In this document: piece by piece, positions 23,952 to 31,363 of the stretch | Position numbering within the stretch: position 1 is the first letter of the stretch | Layout of the letters: every line of letters begins with the position of its first letter | From: Cyclobacteriaceae bacterium | GTDB taxonomy: Bacteria > Bacteroidota > Bacteroidia > Cytophagales > Cyclobacteriaceae | Reading direction: 5' to 3' | Assembly: GCA_020436125.1 (NCBI GenBank) | Contig: JAGQYK010000006.1 | Location: 51,615-97,996 of the forward strand | Length of the DNA: 46,382 nucleotides | Notes under the pieces: model-generated | What the model was told of the DNA's origin: nothing | The model's input: the letters and a program-made list of their open reading frames with translations, nothing else | The model's database searches: none | Translations under genes and position numbers: made by a program

Positions 23952-25420
23952 GGTATTCTCTTATCATAGCAATCCAATTGATTTTCTGCACGATTGCAAA
24001 TGCACAGATCATCCGTGTTGGGGCAAAACACTTTAATGAAAGTTATATTCTGGGGGAGGTATTGTCACAGCTGATAGAGCAGGAAGGATATACCGTTGAG
24101 CGAAAGTTTAATTTGGGAGGAACTGCCGTTTGTTACGAAGCGCTACGCGGAAAAGCGATAGACCTTTATCCAGAGTATACAGGTTCTTTGGCAGAAGAGA
24201 TATTAAAAAGCGATAAAAAACTGGATCATCAGTCGCTGAATGAAAAACTACAGTCTGATTTAGGACTAGAAATTTCATCCTCTTTTGGATTTAATAATAC
24301 CTACGCCCTTGCAACCACACCAAAAACGGCCGAATCATATGGACTAAAAAAGATTTCTGATTTACAAAGTGCGGATGCGATGACCGCGGCCATGAGTTAC
24401 GAATTTTTGAAACGGAAGGATGGGTGGGAAAATTTGAAAAGGGCCTACCAGTTAAAATTAAATCCGGCAGGAATCGAGCATGGATTGGCTTACCAGGCGA
24501 TTACGAATGGAAAAATAGAACTCACTGATGTCTATTCAACAGATGGCGAAATTGAGAAGTATAATTTGTTTCTTTTGCAGGATGATCTAGAGTTTTTCCC
24601 AACCTATTATGCCGTGGCTGTTTACAATCAGTCACTTGATCCTAAAGTAAAGCGCATTGCGAATACATTGAATGGAAAAATTTCTGAAGCAGAGATGCAG
24701 GCAATGAATTCAGAAGTATTGTTTGATCAAAAATCTTTTTCTGAAGTTGCGCACTCTTTTTTGGTAAGAAAGAAATTGGTGACAGCTAACGCTACAAATA
24801 GCACATCTGGCATGTGGACAGACATTGCTGATAAGACATGGACACATTTAGGGATAACGGCTATTTCATTGGGGTTGGCCATTGCTGTTGCGGTGCCTTT
24901 AGGTGTATTGCTTTATATTTTCTCCGGCATCAGTCGTCCGGTGTTATATTTTGTTGGATTGCTGCAAACGATACCCTCGATTGCCTTGCTCGCCTTGATG
25001 ATTCCATTATTAGGCATTGGAAGAGTGCCAGCCATAACGGCATTATTTCTTTATGCATTATTGCCGATTTTACGTAATACTACTACAGGTCTCACTTCTG
25101 TTGATCCTATCCTAAGGAAAGTAGCTACGGGTATGGGAATGACCACTCTTCAGCGACTTCGTTTTGTAGAGCTGCCCTTAGCAATGCCCTCCATATTAGC
25201 AGGAGTTCGAACAGCTGCGGTAATTACAATAGGTACTGCCACGCTTGCCGCCTTTATTGGAGCAGGTGGGTTAGGTGAGTTTATTGTTACAGGATTGGCA
25301 TTGAATAATACTCAACTGATTTTGCAAGGTGCCATACCTGCGGCAATGTTGGCCATAGTGGTTGAGTTTTTATTTGAATTGTTAGAGAAGGCTTTGATAC
25401 CAAAGCACTTGAGAACTTAA
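23948..25420 (+). CDS. Fused periplasmic binding protein and permease of an OpuC/EgtU-type importer
   Basis: The 490-residue protein joins two ABC components. A GTG start gives a signal peptide (about 1-19), then an OpuAC/ProX-type binding domain (20-285: VGAKHFNESYILGEVLSQ, LNLGGTAVCYEAL-like FNLGGTAVCYEALRGK, DLYPEYTGS), then a permease domain (289-490) with about five or six helices and the EAA-like loop DPILRKVATGMGMTTLQRLRFVELPLAMP. Relatives include OpuC/OsmXW and the EgtU ergothioneine importer. In the Gram-positive fusions I know, the permease comes first and the binding domain last; here the order is reversed, so the domain is tethered by its C-terminus. Ligand is unknown: betaine, choline, carnitine or ergothioneine are candidates. 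Confidence 0.9.
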   Translation: MRYSLIIAIQLIFCTIANAQIIRVGAKHFNESYILGEVLSQLIEQEGYTVERKFNLGGTAVCYEALRGKAIDLYPEYTGSLAEEILKSDKKLDHQSLNEKLQSDLGLEISSSFGFNNTYALATTPKTAESYGLKKISDLQSADAMTAAMSYEFLKRKDGWENLKRAYQLKLNPAGIEHGLAYQAITNGKIELTDVYSTDGEIEKYNLFLLQDDLEFFPTYYAVAVYNQSLDPKVKRIANTLNGKISEAEMQAMNSEVLFDQKSFSEVAHSFLVRKKLVTANATNSTSGMWTDIADKTWTHLGITAISLGLAIAVAVPLGVLLYIFSGISRPVLYFVGLLQTIPSIALLALMIPLLGIGRVPAITALFLYALLPILRNTTTGLTSVDPILRKVATGMGMTTLQRLRFVELPLAMPSILAGVRTAAVITIGTATLAAFIGAGGLGEFIVTGLALNNTQLILQGAIPAAMLAIVVEFLFELLEKALIPKHLRT

Positions 25421-25422
25421 CT

Positions 25423-26148
25423 TTAATATATCCTCGTTCTCAAACTACCACCTAAGTGTAGCTGTACACCAAATGATGCTTGTATAGGAACATGATCAAA
25501 GAAAGCATCATTAGGCGTAGGCATGTTTAATCCTAACTGAAAGATCCCATTAAGGTTTTGTCCCAATCTGAACCTTGCGGTAGCCGCTGGTTCAAGAAAT
25601 AAGTGAGCTCCTTCATTTGGTTTCTCTACGGTTACACCGGATTGAAACTCACGAAAATTGACGAGAGAAAATCTAGGTGTAAAAGCAACGTTAAATCCTC
25701 TGTAATTCGTGCCTATGGAGGGTTGGATAAAAATACGACTGTATTTTCCTGTGACGATTACTTCCTGTTGGCCAAGCCCAAGAAAACCATATTGCCCTGT
25801 TGTAGTGCCTTTACCTTGTCCGTAGCCTACGTATAATTCTATCCTTCGTGAACGAGATGCCTGATAATATCCTATACCTCCCTCAAAAAAACTGTTTTTA
25901 CGTTTAAAAGTTTGGCTTTGATCAATTGGATCATTACGCGTTTCGTTCAAAAAGGAGTAGTTTCCGATTACTCCAATATTGTCGGTGAGTGCAGCGGCAG
26001 CTTGTAAATCAATACCTGTTCCAATAAAGGCAGATCCCTGAACTTCGCCTTGCCCATTGAATAAAGGAGTATTCCTCGTATTCGGCACATACATAGGCGC
26101 ACACGAAGTATAAAAGACAATAGCAATCACAATAAGACTAAAGCGCAT
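25423..26148 (-). CDS. Putative outer-membrane beta-barrel lipoprotein
   Basis: The 241-residue product has a lipoprotein signal ending YTSC (Cys16), followed by APMYVPNTRNTPLFNGQGEVQGSA, a start I know from Cytophagales hypothetical proteins. The rest alternates strands of about ten residues with short turns (IGVIGNYSF, FFEGGIGYY, RIELYVGYGQG, IFIQPSIGTNY, FNVAFTPRFSL, ARFRLG, IFQLGLNMP, ASFGVQLHLGG), typical of an eight-to-ten-strand barrel or a lipoprotein of the outer leaflet. No exact function is known. It converges on the fused transporter with 2 bp between stop codons. Confidence 0.78.
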   Translation of the reverse strand: MRFSLIVIAIVFYTSCAPMYVPNTRNTPLFNGQGEVQGSAFIGTGIDLQAAAALTDNIGVIGNYSFLNETRNDPIDQSQTFKRKNSFFEGGIGYYQASRSRRIELYVGYGQGKGTTTGQYGFLGLGQQEVIVTGKYSRIFIQPSIGTNYRGFNVAFTPRFSLVNFREFQSGVTVEKPNEGAHLFLEPAATARFRLGQNLNGIFQLGLNMPTPNDAFFDHVPIQASFGVQLHLGGSLRTRIY

Positions 26149-26176
26149 GACAGACAGTTTTGAAGGATTGAATATA

Positions 26177-27340
26177 CTATTTCAATCGGTTGTATTTCTT
26201 CATTACTTCAATTAATCGATCATGAGGGATGGCATAGACCTTATTTCCATCTCTACCTACCATAGTTTCGGCAGCAATCATAGCATTTACGATTGATTCT
26301 TCCGTGGCTTGAGCTACTGCATCAAAGAATGGGTTAATCATTTCATTGGGGAACATTTTAAGATTGGCCAATTTATCCATCGCGCCTACTTCTGGGTTGG
26401 CCGTAGAGAATGCAATAAAGATATCCCCGGAGGTATTACCCCCTCGGCCACCAACAGCTCCAACACCAAGAGCTACTCGTTTAACAAACCGGTTAAGTTG
26501 ATGAGGTAGAAAAGGAGCATCAGTTGCGGCTACTACAATTATAGACCCTTGATCTTCATCTGGTTTTCCTGCAGTAGGTTTAAGATCTGTAATTTCTTTG
26601 CCGACAGGTACACCAGCAACGGTCAATTGATTGCGCGATCCATAATTGGCTTGTACTAAAACACCTACTGTATAAGTGCCAATCTTGGTTTCTACTATTC
26701 GGGAGGAAGTGCCAATGCCTCCTTTAAAATTATGAACGATCATACCGGTACCACCACCAACATTTCCCTCTGCTACCGGCCCTGAAGTAGCCCCTTGCAT
26801 AGCTTCAAATACATCGGCCTGCTTTACATGAAAGCCATTGATATCATTGAGGAAACCGTCCCAAGTTTCTGCCACTACAGGCAAGCTGTAATCGCCTGAA
26901 TAACCACCATCACTTAATTTTTTATCTACATAATATTGAATGACCGCATCACGGACCGTGCCTACGCTGTGGGTGTTAGTAATTAAAATTGGCGATCCCA
27001 AACAACCCGATTCATCAATCCAGGTAGTGCCCGTCATCTCACCATTTCCATTTAAAGTAAACCATGAAGCAAAAACACGTTCGATAGAACTTTTTCCTAG
27101 CGGAAAAATTGCAGTAACCCCAGTCCGAGCTGGCCCTTTACCTACTTCCAGTTTTCCCTCTCCTTTGATAATAGTTTTATGGCCTACTTCGATACCGGGT
27201 ACGTCAGTAATGGCATTGAACTTCCCTGGAGTTCCGTCAAAAGGAATTTTTAAATCTCTTGCGCGTGGTTTTTTAGTTTGCGCATTTGCCATGCAAATGG
27301 TAAACAATAAGATCAATGTGATTATTCGTGGAGTTTGCAT
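26177..27340 (-). CDS. Secreted P1-family peptidase (DmpA/BapA-like aminopeptidase)
   Basis: The 387-residue precursor belongs to peptidase family P1 (Ntn-like): D-aminopeptidase DmpA and beta-aminopeptidase BapA. ATG 27340 gives a signal peptide ending in ANAQ (about 21). The family self-cleaves between Gly and Ser; the site is G265-S266 in DQGSIIVV, followed by ATDAPFLPHQL, a hallmark. Before it, GVTAIFPLG (74-82), NGNGEMTGTTW (98-107), ITNTHSVGTVRDAV (120-133) and GNVGGGTGM (192-200) match the alpha subunit; S266 becomes the nucleophile. The product would be periplasmic and release N-terminal D- or beta-residues, or trim peptides generally. The gene faces away from the nitroreductase. Confidence 0.93.
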   Translation of the reverse strand: MQTPRIITLILLFTICMANAQTKKPRARDLKIPFDGTPGKFNAITDVPGIEVGHKTIIKGEGKLEVGKGPARTGVTAIFPLGKSSIERVFASWFTLNGNGEMTGTTWIDESGCLGSPILITNTHSVGTVRDAVIQYYVDKKLSDGGYSGDYSLPVVAETWDGFLNDINGFHVKQADVFEAMQGATSGPVAEGNVGGGTGMIVHNFKGGIGTSSRIVETKIGTYTVGVLVQANYGSRNQLTVAGVPVGKEITDLKPTAGKPDEDQGSIIVVAATDAPFLPHQLNRFVKRVALGVGAVGGRGGNTSGDIFIAFSTANPEVGAMDKLANLKMFPNEMINPFFDAVAQATEESIVNAMIAAETMVGRDGNKVYAIPHDRLIEVMKKYNRLK

Positions 27341-27418
27341 AGTGGTATAAAACTTTGTTATGTAAATTACCCAGAATTGCGAAAAAATGGGCATGTCAAT
27401 GCCAGTAAGTTTTTATAA

Positions 27419-28009
27419 ATGGAATTCGATTTTGAACAAATAAACAATCTGATACAAAGTAGGAGATCAGTTTTCCCTAAAGACTATGTACAGGGGAAGG
27501 CAGTAGATGATCGAATTGTAAATCAGATATTGGAAAATGCGAATTGGGCCCCTACGCACAAACTAACTGAACCCTGGAGATTTGTTGTTTTTAGTGGTAA
27601 TGGGTTGAAAAAATTGGCCAATTTTCAAGGAGAGTGTTATAAAACGGTAACTACCAAAGACGGAACTTTTAAAGAAGAACGTTATAAGAATTTGCTTACA
27701 AAACCCATGCAGTCTTCTCACATTATTGCAGTAGGTATGAAGCGGGATACAGAGAACAGAATAAGAGAGGTGGAAGAGGTGGGTGCGGTATTTTGTGCCA
27801 TTCAAAATATGCACCTTACAGCAACAGCCTATGGTGTAGGTTGCTACTTAAGTACTGGGGGTATCACTTATTTCGATGAGGCTAAATCATTTTTCGGATT
27901 AGGTGAAGAGGATAGACTGATTGGCTTTCTCAACCTAGGTGTAATTGAATCTGAGTTAAAACCTGGAAAGAGAAAGCCCATTGATGAGAAAGTAGAGTGG
28001 ATAAATTAA
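27419..28009 (+). CDS. Nitroreductase-family flavoprotein
   Basis: The 196-residue protein is a one-domain FMN-dependent nitroreductase, close in style to the small YdjA type that reduces nitro or quinone substrates with NAD(P)H. Motifs: IQSRRSVFPKDY (12-23), ILENANWAPTHKLTEPWRF (36-54), where RRS and the APTHK-PWRF blocks bind FMN phosphate and ring, and YGVGCYLSTGG with GFLNLGVIE near the end. The usual partner dimer interface cannot be judged from sequence. The dehydratase gene follows 10 bp downstream, so the two are probably co-transcribed. Physiological substrate is unknown. Confidence 0.92.
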   Translation: MEFDFEQINNLIQSRRSVFPKDYVQGKAVDDRIVNQILENANWAPTHKLTEPWRFVVFSGNGLKKLANFQGECYKTVTTKDGTFKEERYKNLLTKPMQSSHIIAVGMKRDTENRIREVEEVGAVFCAIQNMHLTATAYGVGCYLSTGGITYFDEAKSFFGLGEEDRLIGFLNLGVIESELKPGKRKPIDEKVEWIN

Positions 28010-28019
28010 ACGAACACAT

Positions 28020-28988
28020 ATGAATCAAGTTCCTACAAAGGATGACCTGCTGCATGCACATGAACGCATCAAATCATTTATTCATCAAACTCCTGTGATG
28101 ACTTCCGGCAGTATTGATGCCATTGCGGGATGTCGAGTATTTTTTAAGTGCGAAAATTTCCAAAAAATAGGTGCATTCAAAGCACGTGGTGCTATGAATG
28201 CGGTGTTGAACTTAACAGAGGAGGATAGAATAAAAGGGGTAGCTACCCACTCGTCTGGTAATCATGCGCAGGCATTAGCGCGTGCCGCGAAAATAATGGG
28301 TATAAAGGCATATATCGTAATGCCAAGTACTGCCCCTGAAATTAAGAAGAAAGGCGTTCGTGCTTTTGGAGGTGAGATTACGGAATGCGAACCCACACTG
28401 GAAGCGAGAGAATCTACTTTGGCCAAAGTAGTGGCTGAAACTGGCGCAACGGAAATTCATCCCTTTAATAATTATGATGTGATGGCAGGCCAGGCGACTG
28501 CTGCTATCGAAATGTTTGATGAAACAGAGGAATTAGATTTTGTGCTCGTTCCAGTTGGTGGTGGTGGTTTATTGAGTGGAACATTATTGGCAGCAAAATA
28601 TTTTTCACCCAAAACTAAAGTGATAGCAGGTGAGCCGGAGGGTGCGGATGATACCTATCGTGCTGTTAAAAGTGGTAAAATAGAAAAGTCTCAAGCCAAT
28701 TCGGTGGCAGATGGATTGCTCACCTCATTGGGAGACAAAACATTTCCCCTTATCAAAGAAATGGTGAATGAAGTCATCACTGTTTCTGACAAGGAGATCA
28801 TAGAAGCCATGCGTTTGATTTGGGAACGTGTAAAAATTATTGTGGAACCATCATGTGCTGTTCCTTTTGCAGCCGTGATAAAAGAAAAGGAAAAGTTCTT
28901 AGGGAAGAAAGTAGGAATTATTCTTTCCGGTGGAAATGTAGATTTGGGAAGAGCTTTTAAGTTATTTGAATCACTTGAAAAGAAGTAA
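28020..28988 (+). CDS. PLP-dependent serine/threonine dehydratase (or serine racemase)
   Basis: The 322-residue enzyme is a fold-type II PLP protein. K54 in GAFKARGA forms the Schiff base; SSGNHAQALA (78-87) holds the substrate carboxylate; GGGGLLSG near 178 binds the PLP phosphate; ILSGGNVD (about 302-309) holds the pyridine-ring contact. It deaminates serine or threonine to the 2-keto acid, or racemises serine; sequence alone cannot separate these. The regulatory ACT domain of biosynthetic IlvA is absent, so a catabolic or racemase role is likely. It follows the nitroreductase by 10 bp and ends at a strong terminator. Confidence 0.92.
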   Translation: MNQVPTKDDLLHAHERIKSFIHQTPVMTSGSIDAIAGCRVFFKCENFQKIGAFKARGAMNAVLNLTEEDRIKGVATHSSGNHAQALARAAKIMGIKAYIVMPSTAPEIKKKGVRAFGGEITECEPTLEARESTLAKVVAETGATEIHPFNNYDVMAGQATAAIEMFDETEELDFVLVPVGGGGLLSGTLLAAKYFSPKTKVIAGEPEGADDTYRAVKSGKIEKSQANSVADGLLTSLGDKTFPLIKEMVNEVITVSDKEIIEAMRLIWERVKIIVEPSCAVPFAAVIKEKEKFLGKKVGIILSGGNVDLGRAFKLFESLEKK

Positions 28989-29004
28989 GTCTATTAGTGA
29001 TCAC

Positions 29005-29037
29005 AAAAAAAGCGACCTTAAAAGGTCGCCTTTTTTT
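29005..29037. terminator. Bidirectional rho-independent terminator
   Basis: A perfect GCGACCT/AGGTCGC stem (29012-29018 with 29023-29029) has seven A before it and seven T after it, so it works in both directions. It lies between the dehydratase gene and the convergent first M1 peptidase gene, which stops at 29054. Confidence 0.94.
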
Positions 29038-29053
29038 ATCCTTGTTATTATTT

Positions 29054-31282
29054 TTAATTCCCTCTTTTAAATTGATCGAATTTAGAATCTGTTCTCTTAG
29101 GAAACACATTATCTGAGACGTTGACATCAGCTGTAGCACGATTAGGATCAATAACGATATTGGTTACTTCTTTATCTTTTACAAAAACCTTGGTCACTTC
29201 TTTTTCATTTAATCGCCAGATTTCTGCTGGAATCATTTCGATTTCAGTAGAACCGTCTTTGTAAGTCCACTCAATGATGATCGGACTTAACAAACCTCCT
29301 GTATTACGCAGGGTCAGTTCGTAAAGATTTTTTCCCTGTAATTTTTGACGAACCGCATCGTCATTGATTCTGCTTCTAAAATCGCGATACGTGTCTTCAG
29401 AAGTATTTTCAACTGTTAATGGTTGAGGTCCTGCACTAAAATCATTGGCCTTATTGGCGGTGGTATTGGCAGCAAGGTCTCCTTGTTTTACAGTTACATT
29501 TTTCTTCTCAGGATCCATTTGCGCCTCTTTCACCTGAAACCATTTTACATCTTCCAACGTCAGGTCAACATTGTCGGTAGTGTAAAACCATCCTCTCCAG
29601 AACCAGTCTAAATCTGTTCCCGAAGCATCCTCCATGCTACGGAAAAAATCTGCTGGGGCGGGATGTTTGAATGCCCAGCGTTCAGCATATTCTTTAAATG
29701 CTCGGTCAAAGAGCTCTGGGCCCATGATGGTTTCACGCAAGAGTACCAGTGCAGCAGATGGTTTAGTATACCCATTTGGCCCGAAGCTGGTGGCCTGATT
29801 GTCGGATTGTGCCATGATAGGACGCATAATGCTTTTGTCACCTTTCATAAAAGGAACAATACCTTTTGGGGATCCACTGGTGATATCAAAACCATCGTAT
29901 CGTGTGCGTACAGTTTCTCTTTCTAAAAAGGTGTTCAGCCCTTCATCCATCCAGGTCCATTGTCTTTCATCAGAATTCACAATCATAGGAAAGAAATTGT
30001 GCCCGACTTCATGGACAATTACTCCTACCATTCCTTCCAACACCCGTTGTGAATACTTGCCATTTTTGTCAGGTCTTCCATAATTAAAACATATCATCGG
30101 ATACTCCATGCCCTGATCAGCTGTGTGGATAGAGTAAGCAGTTGGGTAAGGATAATCGAATGTTCTGGCAGAGTAAACTTCTAGTGTATTTTTAATGGCT
30201 TTGGTGGATTCCTTTTCCCACAATGGATTTCCTTCTTTTGGATAAAGCGATTGCGCAAGAGGAGTTTTGTCCCCCACTTTAACAGCCATAGCATCCCAAA
30301 TGAATTTTCGTGAAGTGGCAAAAGCTACATCACGAACATTTTCAGAGTGGAATACCCAAGTACTCTTTTTCTTTGATCTGGACTTCTCATTCTTTTTGGC
30401 TTCTGATTCAGTCACGATAAGCACAGGCTTATCAAAAGTTTTTTGTGCGCGATTGAATCTTTCCAATTGATCTTTGCTCAGTACTTCCTGTGGGTTTTGT
30501 AGCCATCCGGTTGCTCCTACGATGAAATCGCTGGGCACTGTAATTCTAACTTTGTAATTACCAAAAGCGAGAGCATACTCACCCCGACCTAAAAATTGTT
30601 TGTTTTGCCACCCCTCATAATCATCAAACACACACATGCGGGGAAACCACTGCGCACAAGTATATAATCGGTTGTCATCTTCAGGGAAATATTCATAACC
30701 ACCGCGTTCGTCAAATTTCATTCTGTCGTATTCGCGGTAGCTCCATTCTACAACAAACTTATAGGTGTCTCCTGTTTTCAACGCTGCGGGAAGGTCTACA
30801 CGCATCATTGTAAAATTGATAGTGTGTGACAAGTCTTTACCCGTAGCAGCATCTTTTACAGATTTAATTGTATAACCACCTTCATAGTCGTATCCATAAC
30901 CCCCCAATGACTCCGCTAAAAACTTGGCAGGTACAGAATCGCGAATGACATTGTTGCTGGTTTTGTCCGTCATGTTTCCTTTTGACAATTTGTTTTGATC
31001 CAATTGCATCCAGAGGTAGCGCAGCGTTTCAGGGGAGTTATTATAATAAGTAATTGTCTCCTTGCCTGTAATCATTTGTGTTTCGTCATTCAACTCCACA
31101 TCGATCTCGTAGTCGGCACGTTGTTGCCAATAATTGGGGCCGGGGGCACCTGAACTGCTGCGATAGCTATTGGGTGTGGGTAGTTCCGGACCTAACTGCT
31201 CAAATTTGCCTTGCCAGTTTTGCTGTGCGAAAGCGGACAATGAACTGATAAACAGCAGTAAATAAAGAGAATAAGAGCGCAT
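29054..31282 (-). CDS. Secreted M1-family metallopeptidase, paralogue 1 of 3
   Basis: This 742-residue gluzincin has a signal peptide (about 1-19, ending AFAQ), a beta-saddle N-terminal domain (about 50-260) and a thermolysin-like catalytic domain. The zinc site is HEVGH at about 424-428 with E447, exactly 18 residues after the second His, in WTWMDEGLN. GMEYPMICFNYG takes the place of the GxMEN substrate-amine motif. The C-terminal domain ends with the WTYKDG and FVKDKEVTNIVIDP blocks shared by all three paralogues. It is the last gene of a minus-strand array HupE-M1-M1-M1. A 29-nt hairpin precedes it. Periplasmic or surface aminopeptidase is the likely role; the missing GAMEN spelling makes specificity uncertain. 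Confidence 0.95.
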   Translation of the reverse strand: MRSYSLYLLLFISSLSAFAQQNWQGKFEQLGPELPTPNSYRSSSGAPGPNYWQQRADYEIDVELNDETQMITGKETITYYNNSPETLRYLWMQLDQNKLSKGNMTDKTSNNVIRDSVPAKFLAESLGGYGYDYEGGYTIKSVKDAATGKDLSHTINFTMMRVDLPAALKTGDTYKFVVEWSYREYDRMKFDERGGYEYFPEDDNRLYTCAQWFPRMCVFDDYEGWQNKQFLGRGEYALAFGNYKVRITVPSDFIVGATGWLQNPQEVLSKDQLERFNRAQKTFDKPVLIVTESEAKKNEKSRSKKKSTWVFHSENVRDVAFATSRKFIWDAMAVKVGDKTPLAQSLYPKEGNPLWEKESTKAIKNTLEVYSARTFDYPYPTAYSIHTADQGMEYPMICFNYGRPDKNGKYSQRVLEGMVGVIVHEVGHNFFPMIVNSDERQWTWMDEGLNTFLERETVRTRYDGFDITSGSPKGIVPFMKGDKSIMRPIMAQSDNQATSFGPNGYTKPSAALVLLRETIMGPELFDRAFKEYAERWAFKHPAPADFFRSMEDASGTDLDWFWRGWFYTTDNVDLTLEDVKWFQVKEAQMDPEKKNVTVKQGDLAANTTANKANDFSAGPQPLTVENTSEDTYRDFRSRINDDAVRQKLQGKNLYELTLRNTGGLLSPIIIEWTYKDGSTEIEMIPAEIWRLNEKEVTKVFVKDKEVTNIVIDPNRATADVNVSDNVFPKRTDSKFDQFKRGN

Positions 31283-31311
31283 ATAAGTTTAATTAATCGT
31301 GTATAAACTAA

Positions 31312-31340
31312 GAAGTCATTTCGATAAACGAAATGACTTC
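31312..31340 (-). other. Intergenic hairpin between M1 paralogues 2 and 1
   Basis: A perfect 12-bp stem (GAAGTCATTTCG, 31312-31323, with 31329-31340) and a 5-nt loop sits between the two minus-strand peptidase genes. The minus-strand sequence after it is only mildly T-rich (TTAGTTTATA), so it may be a leaky terminator, a processing site or an mRNA-stabilising element that sets different levels for the three genes. Confidence 0.7.
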
Positions 31341-31363
31341 AAAATTGATAAATAAATGTAAGA

